Below, piece by piece: positions 1 through 8,904 of a stretch of DNA of 64,000 bases; position 1 is the first letter of the stretch; each line of letters starts with the position of its first letter. The translations under genes and the position numbers were made by a program. The notes below the pieces were generated by a model. The model worked only from the letters and a program-made list of their open reading frames with translations, had not been told where the DNA came from and did no database searches. The stretch covers positions 14,176-78,175 of the forward strand of contig DIXO01000039.1 of the NCBI GenBank assembly GCA_002428735.1, given 5' to 3'. The DNA is from Syntrophaceae bacterium UBA6078. GTDB taxonomy: Bacteria; Desulfobacterota; Syntrophia; Syntrophales; UBA2210.

Positions 1-891
1 GGTTCTCGAAAGATGTTTTGCCAGCAATTTCGGCGGCAGGGGCCAGGTGGTTCCCATCTTGAGAAGACCCACGCGGTCTTCCGCGCCGAGAACGTTGACC
101 GCCTCCCTGCTGTAGAGATAGCAGGCGCTGCTCGTAATAAGAAGAAGGTCCGGCCTCTCCGGCCCCTCATAGGTGTTGAAGGGGCAGCCCTCGAAAATCT
201 CCCGCGCCTTTCTGATCTTTTCCTGCTGCTGCTGATGTTTCCAGGCCACGGGGGCGCTGATGATGATTCCCTCGTCAGGATCAAGGGCAAAACCGTCAAA
301 CCTGAATTCGGCCCTCCGTTTCTCCGCGGGGAGTCTTCCATAGGTTATGTTTCCGCTGGCGTGAGACATGCGGGTCACGCTCCTGACGACCACGATCTGC
401 CTGAGCTCCTCCGAAAGATCGAAGGCCCACTTCGTCATGTCCTTCGCCTCCTGGAAATTGCCCGGCTCCAGAAGGGGAATCTCCAGGAGCCGCGCGAAGA
501 ACCGTGACTCGCCTTCGTTGACGCTGGACAGGGCTCCCGGATCGTCGCAGGTGACCATGACAAATCCTCCCCTCGTTCCCGACCCGGCGAGGTGGAGCAG
601 AAAATCGGATGCCACGTTCACACCGTTCTGCTTCATGACGCAGAGCGCCCGCAGCCGGGAGAAGGATGCCGCCGCCGCCACTTCGAGGGCCACCTTCTCG
701 TTGACGGACCACTCGACATAGAGATTGGGTTCTTTCGCTACCTTCGACAAGTTTTCGATGATCTCCGATGACGGCGTGCCCGGATACCCGCTGGCGACAT
801 TCACACCGGCCTCCAGGGCGCCCCGCACAATTGCCTCGTTCCCCATCACCAGGCAGGAAGCGCCTTCTTTCTCGTCTGTCAGATAAGACAT
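1..891 (-). CDS. iorA: Indolepyruvate:ferredoxin oxidoreductase, alpha subunit (N-terminal part)
   Basis: This gene reads leftward and is cut by the window edge; 297 codons are open from the ATG at 891 with no stop. The protein starts MSYLTDEKEGASCLVMGNEA and has the thiamine-diphosphate pyrimidine-domain signature GYPGTPSSEI at residues 35-44 and NEKVALE at 64-70, typical of IorA. The family oxidatively decarboxylates arylpyruvates to aryl-acetyl-CoA with ferredoxin as acceptor, in the cytoplasm of anaerobes. It begins 10 bases after the stop of the FrhB-like gene, so the two are probably cotranscribed. The C-terminal ferredoxin domain and the beta subunit (iorB), if present, lie outside the window. 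Confidence 0.9.
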   Translation of the reverse strand, partial: MSYLTDEKEGASCLVMGNEAIVRGALEAGVNVASGYPGTPSSEIIENLSKVAKEPNLYVEWSVNEKVALEVAAAASFSRLRALCVMKQNGVNVASDFLLHLAGSGTRGGFVMVTCDDPGALSSVNEGESRFFARLLEIPLLEPGNFQEAKDMTKWAFDLSEELRQIVVVRSVTRMSHASGNITYGRLPAEKRRAEFRFDGFALDPDEGIIISAPVAWKHQQQQEKIRKAREIFEGCPFNTYEGPERPDLLLITSSACYLYSREAVNVLGAEDRVGLLKMGTTWPLPPKLLAKHLSRT

Positions 892-901
892 CGTCTCTCC
901 C

Positions 902-2032
902 CTATGCGGTCAGCCCTTCGAGGATCTCAGCGCTGATCCTCAGATAGGATTTTGTTTCATTACCCTGCGTGTTGATCATTCCTTCGCCCCGTGCCTTGGA
1001 AAGGCCCCGTTTTTTCTTGTTTCCCGCGGCCCAGATCAGGTGTTCGCGGTTTTCCTCCGGCAACGCAGAGAGCGTCAGGTATCCCTCCTGTGCCGCCTCC
1101 TCGACGATTCTTCTTCCCCGGTCCGTTCTGATGATCAGGGTATTCATGTCGGGGTGTCCCTCCATGACTCCGACCGAAAGGTCTGAAAATTCAGAAGTCA
1201 TATCGATACAATAGGAACACCCATTGGGCACAAGCTCACGGATTTCATTCAGCGGAATCTCCAGTTTTGTCCCGCTATCCCCGAACACTTCCATAATCTC
1301 CGAGGGCGGGGGAGGGATATCGATCTTCCTGATCCGGTCGATCTCGATCCGCCCGGCGAGGAAGGGCTCGAAGAGCCTGAAATCGATGGCCCAGGTGCAG
1401 AACAGACCGATGACAAGCCCGAAGGGGTTCACGCAGTCATCCGCCTTTAACGGGTTTGAACTCATCAGGGCCGCGGCCAGGACCTGACAAGGGGTGCCGA
1501 CGAGACCGATATTCCGGTGTCCCTTCTCGACAGCCTGATTTAATGCCGAAAGCGTCGGCGCCGCCGTGTACTTCGAAGCGGCGCAGGCAAGGACGTCCTG
1601 CGGGACGGTGACAAAACGGGGAAGGGGGAGGAGACCCCTCCGGTCGGTCAGGACCGCACCGCTTACATATCTCTTCTCAAGGGCGAAATACATGAGGGCG
1701 GAGACGACCCCACCGGCCTGGGAGGCCACATTCTTCAGCCGGCCGCCGGCCCTCGTCGCGCTGATGGATTGATATGATCCGAGAGGATTTCCGTCATAGG
1801 GTCTGCCGAACAGGTGCCGGGAAACCATATCAAGATCGACGTCGACCTTGGGACAGTAGGCGAAGCACCGTCCTTCATCGACGACGCAGGGAAAGAGCAC
1901 CGCCGTTTTCCCGCGGTGCGAACGGTGGTAGGGGCACAGGTCGATACAGGCCCCGCATCCCGTGCAGAGGCGGGCGTCGAGAACATATTTTTTCAGTTCC
2001 TCCTGTCCCCTCCTGATCACTCTTTTTTCCAT
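902..2032 (-). CDS. FrhB/FdhB-family iron-sulfur flavoprotein (F420 hydrogenase beta-subunit-like)
   Basis: The protein of about 376 residues opens with a [4Fe-4S] motif CTGCGACIDLCP (cysteines near 23, 26, 29, 33), further cysteines at about 49, 56 and 60, then the FrhB/FdhB core with conserved GTPCQ and a later CSYC segment. Family members move electrons between ferredoxin or F420 and a partner enzyme through FAD and clusters. An upstream TTG would add 12 residues, but the ATG at 2032 has a G-rich ribosome-binding stretch before it and gives the start usual for this type. Placement directly upstream of iorA suggests a redox partner for the indolepyruvate oxidoreductase; this is inference from context. 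The electron acceptor cannot be read from the sequence. Confidence 0.82.
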   Translation of the reverse strand: MEKRVIRRGQEELKKYVLDARLCTGCGACIDLCPYHRSHRGKTAVLFPCVVDEGRCFAYCPKVDVDLDMVSRHLFGRPYDGNPLGSYQSISATRAGGRLKNVASQAGGVVSALMYFALEKRYVSGAVLTDRRGLLPLPRFVTVPQDVLACAASKYTAAPTLSALNQAVEKGHRNIGLVGTPCQVLAAALMSSNPLKADDCVNPFGLVIGLFCTWAIDFRLFEPFLAGRIEIDRIRKIDIPPPPSEIMEVFGDSGTKLEIPLNEIRELVPNGCSYCIDMTSEFSDLSVGVMEGHPDMNTLIIRTDRGRRIVEEAAQEGYLTLSALPEENREHLIWAAGNKKKRGLSKARGEGMINTQGNETKSYLRISAEILEGLTA

Positions 2033-2097
2033 CCCATCCGACCCCCATTTCGATTGGTACGATAACAACCACCGCGCCGCGTACGAATATGAGGTAA

Positions 2098-2126
2098 AAC
2101 GTACCTGTTTCTCCGGACGGTGTCAA
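2098..2126 (-). promoter_or_regulatory. Putative sigma70-type promoter of the frhB-like/iorA pair
   Basis: On the minus strand a perfect TTGACA (2126-2121) is followed after 17 bases by TACGTT (2103-2098), a weak -10. A start near 2091 would give a leader of about 60 bases to the ATG at 2032. The perfect -35, the spacing and the position support it; the poor -10 limits confidence. Confidence 0.4.
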
Positions 2127-2283
2127 TTATTTCTTGGGTGAGAATGGTCGATTCCCTCGGACGAAATAACGGAGTCGGTGAGGAGCGTGCGCCCCGGTGT
2201 TTCCCATGGACACCCACCCGTTTTTGTGGTAGCTACCTGCAAGGATTTCAGGAGCCTGTGCAGAATACGATGCGGGGATTGTC

Positions 2284-3132
2284 ATGGGTGTGAAACGGGT
2301 AGGGATTATAGCGAACAGCAGCAAGGAGAAGGCCCCTGAGTACGCGTTGCGGCTTGCCGAGTGGCTCTCGGGAAGAAGGGTGGAGGTTCTCTTCGAGGAG
2401 GAGATAGCGTCCGCCGTGAACAGGCCCGGCGTCTCCAGGAAGGACCTGGCGTCCGCGGTGGATATCCTGGTAGTCTTCGGGGGCGATGGGACGCTTCTTC
2501 TGGCGGCGCGCCTGGCCATGGGGTCCCGTGTGCCCATCCTGGGAATCAACATGGGGGGGCTCGGTTTCATGACGGTGGTCAACCTGGACGAGATGCTCGG
2601 CGCCATGGAGCTTGTTCTCGCCGGTAATTGCACCACATCCCGGCGGATGATGCTGAACGTGTCCGTGGAAGGGGTGGAGCATCCAGCGCTCAATGATGCG
2701 GTCATCAACCGGGGGGGGCTCTCACGGATGGTCAATCTGGAGACCTTCCTTGATGGGAAATATCTGACCACCTTTAAGGCGGACGGCCTGATCGTCTCTA
2801 CCCCGACCGGCTCCACCGCCTACTCTCTTTCGTCGGGCGGGCCCATCGTGATGCCGGAACTCGATTCCATCATCATCAACCCCATCTGTCCGCACACCCT
2901 GACAAACAGGCCTCTTGTGCTTCCCCCCGAGTCCGCCGTAGAAGTGGTCGTCTGGGCGAAGGAGGGGGAGGCATCGGTGACGCTCGATGGCCAGGATCTT
3001 TTCATTCTGAAGTCGGGCGACCGGGTGGGTATCCGGAGATCGAAGGATCACATACATCTCGTGGAATCTCCCCATCGCGATTACCTGGAGATTCTGCGGA
3101 CCAAGCTGGGATGGGGCGGACTGCCCGGATGA
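2284..3132 (+). CDS. nadK: NAD kinase
   Basis: ATP-dependent phosphorylation of NAD+ to NADP+, a cytoplasmic housekeeping enzyme. The 282-residue length is normal. The diagnostic GGDGT motif is at 66-70, followed by the NMGGLGF turn and later LNDAVI and TPTGSTAYSLSSGGP, which form the NAD site in this family. The gene stops one base before recN starts (TGA at 3130-3132, ATG at 3134), so the two are translationally close. The nadK-recN pairing is widespread in bacteria. A G-rich stretch just upstream is the only ribosome-binding candidate. Confidence 0.96.
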   Translation: MGVKRVGIIANSSKEKAPEYALRLAEWLSGRRVEVLFEEEIASAVNRPGVSRKDLASAVDILVVFGGDGTLLLAARLAMGSRVPILGINMGGLGFMTVVNLDEMLGAMELVLAGNCTTSRRMMLNVSVEGVEHPALNDAVINRGGLSRMVNLETFLDGKYLTTFKADGLIVSTPTGSTAYSLSSGGPIVMPELDSIIINPICPHTLTNRPLVLPPESAVEVVVWAKEGEASVTLDGQDLFILKSGDRVGIRRSKDHIHLVESPHRDYLEILRTKLGWGGLPG

Positions 3133-3133
3133 G

Positions 3134-4858
3134 ATGCTGACGGACCTGAGCATACGGAATTTTGCCATCATCGATGAGCTGCATGTTTCCTTTACCGGGG
3201 GATTGAATATGCTGTCCGGGGAAACAGGCGCGGGCAAATCGATCATCATCGGCGCCATGAGCCTCCTCCTGGGGGACCGGGCGTCGAGCGATCTCGTACG
3301 CTCTTCGGCGGATTCGGCGGTCGTCGAGGCCCTCTTTGACGTCAGAGGCAACAAAGAAGTGCAGGCACGGCTGGAAGAGGGCGGCATGGCGGGGGGCGAC
3401 GAACTCCTTCTCAAGCGAGTGGTGTCGCGGGAAGGGCGCAACAAGGTCTATATCAACGGCAGTCAGGCGACCCTGGGGATGCTCGCGTCGCTCGGAGAGG
3501 TGCTTGTCAACATCTGCGGCCAGCGCGAGCATCAGATTCTTCTGGATGCCGACAATCACATCGACATCCTGGATGCCTTCGGCGGACTCATGCCGTTCAG
3601 GAACGAATTTCTTGCTCTCTATACCGATTGGCAGGGATTGAAGAAGAAATTGGGAGGGCTGGAAGCGAAGAACAATGAAAAGCTCGAGAGGGAAGAACTC
3701 CTGAGATTCCAGCGTGATGAGATTGAAAAGAGCGATGTGCGGGTCGGGGAAGACGCGGCCCTTCAGGACGAAAAGAGAATCCTGGCCAATGCGCAACGGC
3801 TCGATGAATGCGCGGGGAGGGCGCATGACGCCCTCTATGCCGCGGAAGGGTCGGTTCTTGAACGGCTGAGAAGCATTATCGACGATATCAAAGAGGTCAG
3901 GAAGATAGACCCTGGCCTCAAGGTTTCTGAGGAGGAGATCGAGTCGGCCTTCTTCACTCTGGAGGACAGTGCGTTCTCGCTGAGGGATTACGCGAAGGGG
4001 ATCACCTTTGACCCGGCGAGGCTGGAGGCGATCGACGACCGCCTGGCCTTCCTGGGACGGCTCAAGCGCAAGTACGGCGCCGCCATAGAGGATATCCTGA
4101 AAAAGAAGAGAGAGATCGCGGCGGAACTGGAAGGGATCGCCGGTCTCGGGGAGGAGATCGCACGCGTCTCGGAGGAGATCGCACGGAGGGAAGAGGGGCT
4201 TCTGGAAAAGGCGGAAGGGCTGTCGGCGCGGAGAAGAGAAGCCGCCGGGGTCCTGAAGGGAACGATCGAGGAGGAGATACATTCGATGCGGATGGCCGAT
4301 ACGGTCTTTGAAGTCCGGTTTGCGGCCCCTCCCGGCGAAGGGGATATTTCTTCCCTGAATCCGAAGGGAATGGACGAAGTGGAGTTTTATCTGTCCACCA
4401 ACGTGGGGGAGGATCTCATGCCGCTCAACCGCATCGCCTCCGGGGGGGAACTGTCCCGCATCGTCCTGGCTATGAAGAAGGCGCTGGCGGGATCCGGCGC
4501 GGTGGGAACCGTCGTCTTCGACGAAGTGGACAGCGGGATCGGCGGCGCTGTGGCTGAGGTGGTGGGGAAAAAGCTGAGGGACGTATCCCGGCATCATCAG
4601 GTGATCTGCATAACCCATCTGCCTCAGATCGCCTGTTTCGGCGATGCCCACTTCCGTGTCACAAAAAGGGTGCAGGGGGAGCGAACCAACGCCGGGGTGG
4701 ATCTCCTGTCTGAGGAGGAACGTCTCGACGAAATCGCCCGGATGCTGAGCGGTGTGGAGATAACGGAGAAGACCAGACAACACGCGTCAGAGATGCTGCA
4801 TATGTCGGGCCGATACAGGAGCGCAGACGAAGCGAAAGAGGGTGGTGGACGATGCTGA
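3134..4858 (+). CDS. recN: DNA repair protein RecN
   Basis: SMC-like ATPase that acts early in double-strand-break repair on the nucleoid. Walker A GETGAGKS lies at residues 29-36, a long central region rich in Glu, Lys and Arg reads as coiled coil, and the C-terminal head carries the ABC-type signature ASGGELSR and Walker B VVFDEVDSGIGG. The length of 574 residues fits the family. It follows nadK by one base and overlaps the N-acetylglutamate synthase start by 7 bases, so a nadK-recN-argA unit is likely. Confidence 0.97.
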   Translation: MLTDLSIRNFAIIDELHVSFTGGLNMLSGETGAGKSIIIGAMSLLLGDRASSDLVRSSADSAVVEALFDVRGNKEVQARLEEGGMAGGDELLLKRVVSREGRNKVYINGSQATLGMLASLGEVLVNICGQREHQILLDADNHIDILDAFGGLMPFRNEFLALYTDWQGLKKKLGGLEAKNNEKLEREELLRFQRDEIEKSDVRVGEDAALQDEKRILANAQRLDECAGRAHDALYAAEGSVLERLRSIIDDIKEVRKIDPGLKVSEEEIESAFFTLEDSAFSLRDYAKGITFDPARLEAIDDRLAFLGRLKRKYGAAIEDILKKKREIAAELEGIAGLGEEIARVSEEIARREEGLLEKAEGLSARRREAAGVLKGTIEEEIHSMRMADTVFEVRFAAPPGEGDISSLNPKGMDEVEFYLSTNVGEDLMPLNRIASGGELSRIVLAMKKALAGSGAVGTVVFDEVDSGIGGAVAEVVGKKLRDVSRHHQVICITHLPQIACFGDAHFRVTKRVQGERTNAGVDLLSEEERLDEIARMLSGVEITEKTRQHASEMLHMSGRYRSADEAKEGGGRC

Positions 4859-5307
4859 GAAAGGCGAAGGTAAGCGACGTGCGGATGATCCATCAGATGA
4901 TCAACCAGTCCGCAAGCAAGGGGGAGATGCTTTCTCGGTCTCTCATGGATCTGTACGCCAGTCTCCGCGACTTTTTCGTGTATCTCGACGATGAGGGCTT
5001 TCTTGTCGGTTTTTGTGCCATGCATATCTTCTGGGAGAATCTGGCCGAGATCAGGTCCCTCTACGTGAGGGAAGAGGGCCGGAGGGCGGGAATCGGCAGA
5101 AAGCTCGTGGAGGCCTGCATCTCCGAGGCGATTACCCTGGACCTCCTCAGGATATTCGCCCTCACCTATCAGACCGAATTTTTCGCGAGCCTCGGCTTTG
5201 TGGTCACCGACAAGTCCAATCTCCCCGAAAAAGTCTGGTCCGATTGCTTCAAATGTCCCAAATATCCCGATTACTGCGATGAAGTCGCCATGGTCATCGA
5301 ACTCTGA
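4852..5307 (+). CDS. argA: Short-form N-acetylglutamate synthase (GNAT family)
   Basis: A 151-residue stand-alone GNAT protein. It has LAEIRSLYVREEGRR and GIGRKLVEACISEA, the acetyl-CoA loop, then ALTYQTEFFASLGF, LPEKVWSDC and CPKYPDYCDEVAM near the end, which together are typical of the short ArgA-type amino-acid N-acetyltransferases that lack the kinase-like domain of E. coli ArgA. The predicted reaction is glutamate plus acetyl-CoA to N-acetylglutamate, the first step of arginine synthesis. It overlaps the end of recN and lies about 16 kb before argBDFGH, which would complete most of the same pathway. The cysteine-rich tail is a regular feature of this subfamily. The specific substrate is inferred from family resemblance. 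Confidence 0.82.
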   Translation: MLRKAKVSDVRMIHQMINQSASKGEMLSRSLMDLYASLRDFFVYLDDEGFLVGFCAMHIFWENLAEIRSLYVREEGRRAGIGRKLVEACISEAITLDLLRIFALTYQTEFFASLGFVVTDKSNLPEKVWSDCFKCPKYPDYCDEVAMVIEL

Positions 5308-5310
5308 GAT

Positions 5311-6789
5311 ATGGACACCCTGAGCCTGGTATCACACAACATGGAAAATAAGGGAATGGATGAAGGCGGCGGAATCGGCCTGGGCACCTTTTTTGATCCT
5401 GAATCGGTGGCGGTAATCGGGGCTTCCAATGGGCCCTTCAATCTCGGGGCGACGATCTGCAGGACCCTCAGAGAGTATTCCTCCTTCGCGGGACCGGTGT
5501 ATGCCGTCAACAGAAAAGGGGAGTCTGTGCATGGGTGCGCGGGGTTTGTCTCCGTGACGGATATCCCGGAGGATGTGGACCTCGCCGTTATCATAACCCC
5601 CGCCGTGGTGGTCCCTTCTTTTGTGAAACAGTGCGGTGAAAAGGGCGTCGGGCATATCATCATAGAGAGCGCGGGGTTTGACGAGGAGGGCGAGCGGGGA
5701 AGGGCGATGCAGCGGGAGATAAGCGAAACGGCCCGTGAATATGGCATCAGGATTATGGGCCCCAACTGTCTGGGGGTGCTGAATACCCGCAACCAGTTCT
5801 GCTGTTTTTATGGTGTTCCCGAGGACGGATTCGAGGCGTTCATGTCGGAGCCGGGGACCGTGTCCTATATTATCCAGAGCGGCGGGGTGGTGGCCGTTGT
5901 CCTCGAATCCCTCATGAAGGATGTGGTGAAGGCAAACAAGGTGATCAGTATCGGGAACAAGTCCGATGTGGATGAGTCGGATTTGATAGAATATCTGGCC
6001 GGAGATGACACCACCGAGGTGATCGGCCTGTATCTTGAAAATGTCCAGCAGGGCCGGAAATTTCTGAACGCGGCCCGGAGCGCCGGAAAGCCGATCCTTG
6101 TCTACAAGGTGGGCCGGACGGAAGAGGGGACGCGGGCCGCCCTGTCACACACGGCGGGGATGGCCAACAACGATGTCCTGTTTGAAGGTGTCTGCAGGCA
6201 GGCGGGGGTTCTGCGGATCAATGCCATCTCGGAACTGCATTCCATCCCGAAGATGCTGACACGGATGCCCCTCCTCCGGGGGAGAAAAATCGCCGTCTTC
6301 ACCAATTCGGGCGCCTTCGGAGGGATTACGGCGGACCTGCTGGTTGAGGCTGGCCTCGAAATGGCGCGGCTGTCCCCCGAAACCCGGGAGCGATTGAGCG
6401 CGACGGGGCAGATTTTCAATGCCTCCAATCCCATCGATCTGGGACCCGCCCTTTCCATGCAGACCTTTCTGGAGATATTCGATATCCTCCTTTCATCCGA
6501 GGATGTGGACGGGCTGCTGCCGGTTCCCAGCCTGTGGCATCCCATGATTATCGATGCCATCGCCAAGCTGGTCAAAAAATGTCATCAGTACCGCAAGCCC
6601 GCGGCCATCTACACCCCCAACGCCGTGTACAAGACGGTCTCGTACCGGGAAAAATACGGCGTGCCCCTTTTTGAATCACCCGAGGAGGCAGTGCGGGCGC
6701 TCCAGTGCTCCTACCGGCACTACCGGTCCTCATCACGGAAAAACAGTGCCGGGAACGGGAACAGCAGATATCGCGGGGAGAAGGCGTGA
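5311..6789 (+). CDS. ADP-forming acyl-CoA synthetase, alpha (CoA-binding/ligase) subunit
   Basis: A protein of 492 residues with a CoA-binding Rossmann domain (FFDPESVAVIGAS near 27-39), the succinyl-CoA ligase-like region (GPNCLG at 150-155) and the conserved active-site stretch ALSHTAGMA with His280, the residue expected to be phosphorylated. There is no ATP-grasp domain, so a separate beta subunit would be needed for the reaction acyl-CoA + ADP + Pi to acid + CoA + ATP. No such subunit is next to it. The start follows the argA-like stop by three bases and the end overlaps the nucleotidase ATG by one base. The substrate is unknown. Compare the fused alpha-beta paralogue at 38344. Confidence 0.85.
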   Translation: MDTLSLVSHNMENKGMDEGGGIGLGTFFDPESVAVIGASNGPFNLGATICRTLREYSSFAGPVYAVNRKGESVHGCAGFVSVTDIPEDVDLAVIITPAVVVPSFVKQCGEKGVGHIIIESAGFDEEGERGRAMQREISETAREYGIRIMGPNCLGVLNTRNQFCCFYGVPEDGFEAFMSEPGTVSYIIQSGGVVAVVLESLMKDVVKANKVISIGNKSDVDESDLIEYLAGDDTTEVIGLYLENVQQGRKFLNAARSAGKPILVYKVGRTEEGTRAALSHTAGMANNDVLFEGVCRQAGVLRINAISELHSIPKMLTRMPLLRGRKIAVFTNSGAFGGITADLLVEAGLEMARLSPETRERLSATGQIFNASNPIDLGPALSMQTFLEIFDILLSSEDVDGLLPVPSLWHPMIIDAIAKLVKKCHQYRKPAAIYTPNAVYKTVSYREKYGVPLFESPEEAVRALQCSYRHYRSSSRKNSAGNGNSRYRGEKA

Positions 6790-8774
6790 TGAAAGTTTCC
6801 CGCTCCGTGAAGTTATTGTGCCTGGTCTGTCTGATGGCGGGATCGGTATGCAGCGTCCCGCTCCGTGCCGCCGCGGAAAAAATGGTAACCATCGTTCATA
6901 CCAATGATCTCCACTCCCACCTCCTGGGTTTTTCTCCCAATATCGATTATACCCCCCTGGAGGTCGGGGACGATAAGACGGTCGGCGGATGGGCCCGGAT
7001 AGCGGGCGTGATCGATGACGTGAAGCGCAATCGATCCAACCCGGTCCTGGTCCTGGATGCCGGCGATTTTACGATGGGTTCGCTGTTCCACCTGTTGAGC
7101 AGGGAAGAGGCCTTCGAACTCAGGCTGATGGGGGAGATGGGGTACGATGCGGTCACGCTCGGTAATCATGAATTCGACCTCAAACCCGCCGGCCTGGCGC
7201 GTATCCTCTCCACCGCGGAACAATCGGGGAAGATTCCGTCGATCGTCCTCTCCAACGCCATCTTCAGCGCTGACAGCGCGGCCGATGATGATCTGGAAAA
7301 GATTTTTGAGCGGGGCCTCGTTCAGCCGTACCGGATGATCGAACGGGACGGAATCCGAATCGGCATCTTCGGCCTCCTGGGGAGGAATGCCGCCGGGGTG
7401 GCCCCTTTTGCATCCCCCGTGAGGTTTGAGGACCCGGTCATCTCCGCCCGGAGAATGGTGGAGAAGCTTCGCGGGGAGGAGAAGGCGGACATGGTGATCT
7501 GCCTGTCCCACAGCGGTCTTCACGACGATCCGGAGCGATCCGAGGACGAGGTCCTCGCGAGGAAAGTTCCCGGAATCGACATCATTATCAGCGGCCACAC
7601 CCACACAAAGACCGACCTGAGGAAGGTACAAGACACTCTTATTGTCCAGGCCTGGTACTATGGAAGACAGGTCGGGGTGATGGACGTTACGTTGGCGGAC
7701 GGGCGCGTGGCGCTGAAGAATTACCGCCTCGTCCCTGTCGATGACTCCATCGACGGCGATCCCCGGATTGCCGGGCTGATTGAAAGTATTGAGTCGCGTG
7801 TCGACGAAGAGATACTGGTACCGAATGGTCTGGGGTTCCGCCGGATTATAGCCCACACTCCTTTCCCTCTGGAGATCAGGGAGGACGAATGCGGCCTGGG
7901 GAATCTGATCGCCGATTCGATTCCCTGGTACATCAACAACCATGGATTCGATCCGGATGATGGAGCCCCCCCGGTCGAGGTGGGGGTCATCAGCAACGGG
8001 GTGATCCGCGATGCCATCGAACCCGGGAAAACGGGGAATATCGCTGTCTGTGACGCCTTCCGGGCCGTCCCTCTGGGGATCGGGTTTGATGATCAGTCAA
8101 CCATCGGATATCCCCTGATATCCTTTTATATCTACCCCGCGGAGGTGAAAAAGGCCCTGGAAATACTGACCAGTATCCATCCCCTGAAGGGGCCTGATTA
8201 TTACCTCCAGACCTCCGGGATAAAATTTTCATATAACCCTCACCGGGTGATTTTCGACCGGGTGACGGAGATATGGCTCGGCGATGAACGGAGGGGGTAC
8301 ACGCGGCTGGATTATTCGTCGTCTAACAAGCGGCTTATCCGGGTTGCCGCCGATATCTACAATGCCACCTTTTTAAAGGTTGTGGGAAACTTTACCTGGC
8401 ATATCCTGGATATTGTTCCCAAGGATCAAAAGGGAAACCCCGTTGCCGATCTGAAGACCCTTCGGGTGGATGCGGACGGACAGACCCCCGGCATCCAGGA
8501 TCTTAAGGAATACAGGGGGTTTCTGGAATATATCGGGTCCTTTCCCGATACCACGGGGGACGGGGTGCCGGATATTCCGGAACGATACCGGGGAAAGCTG
8601 GGGCGCCAGCTGGTCGAGCCAAGCTGGAACCCGTTCAGGCTCCTGAAAAGGGGCTCCCCTGTTACATGGTTCGCCTGCGGAGCGCTTCTCATTGCACTTC
8701 TCATGGTCTTTTTATTCGCCCTCCTTCTTCGGGGCATGATCAGGAGGTCGAAAGGAAGGCGTCTCATTGACTGA
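6789..8774 (+). CDS. Exported, membrane-anchored 5'-nucleotidase / UshA-like metallophosphoesterase
   Basis: I take the ATG at 6789, which overlaps the previous stop (TGATG), because it gives a clean signal peptide (MKVSRSVKLLCLVCLMAGS, then a cleavage-like ALRAAA region). The metallophosphoesterase motifs HTNDLHSH, LGNHEFD and SGHTHT follow in order, then the 5'-nucleotidase C-terminal domain. A hydrophobic segment and a basic tail (RGMIRRSKGRR) at the end should anchor it in the inner membrane facing the periplasm. Family members split nucleotides, UDP-sugars or related diesters outside the cytoplasm. The length is about 661 residues. The terminal anchor is an addition to the usual UshA plan. 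The exact substrate is unknown. Confidence 0.9.
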   Translation: MKVSRSVKLLCLVCLMAGSVCSVPLRAAAEKMVTIVHTNDLHSHLLGFSPNIDYTPLEVGDDKTVGGWARIAGVIDDVKRNRSNPVLVLDAGDFTMGSLFHLLSREEAFELRLMGEMGYDAVTLGNHEFDLKPAGLARILSTAEQSGKIPSIVLSNAIFSADSAADDDLEKIFERGLVQPYRMIERDGIRIGIFGLLGRNAAGVAPFASPVRFEDPVISARRMVEKLRGEEKADMVICLSHSGLHDDPERSEDEVLARKVPGIDIIISGHTHTKTDLRKVQDTLIVQAWYYGRQVGVMDVTLADGRVALKNYRLVPVDDSIDGDPRIAGLIESIESRVDEEILVPNGLGFRRIIAHTPFPLEIREDECGLGNLIADSIPWYINNHGFDPDDGAPPVEVGVISNGVIRDAIEPGKTGNIAVCDAFRAVPLGIGFDDQSTIGYPLISFYIYPAEVKKALEILTSIHPLKGPDYYLQTSGIKFSYNPHRVIFDRVTEIWLGDERRGYTRLDYSSSNKRLIRVAADIYNATFLKVVGNFTWHILDIVPKDQKGNPVADLKTLRVDADGQTPGIQDLKEYRGFLEYIGSFPDTTGDGVPDIPERYRGKLGRQLVEPSWNPFRLLKRGSPVTWFACGALLIALLMVFLFALLLRGMIRRSKGRRLID

Positions 8775-8904
8775 CATCATATCCCATGGCTCTGCGGCCT
8801 GAACGGGCGACAGCGGAGCGCGGCCCGTTATGTCATTGAGATTCTTTTGCCCTTCTGGTACAGGCACACGGTATGAATATTCAACTGCGCTGTGGGTTTC
8901 AGGT

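Noticed and set aside
3002..4783. Long open frame of 593 codons on the minus strand
   Set aside because: It lies opposite recN, a certain gene, and its His/Pro/Arg-rich translation resembles no family; it is an antisense shadow of GC-rich coding sequence.
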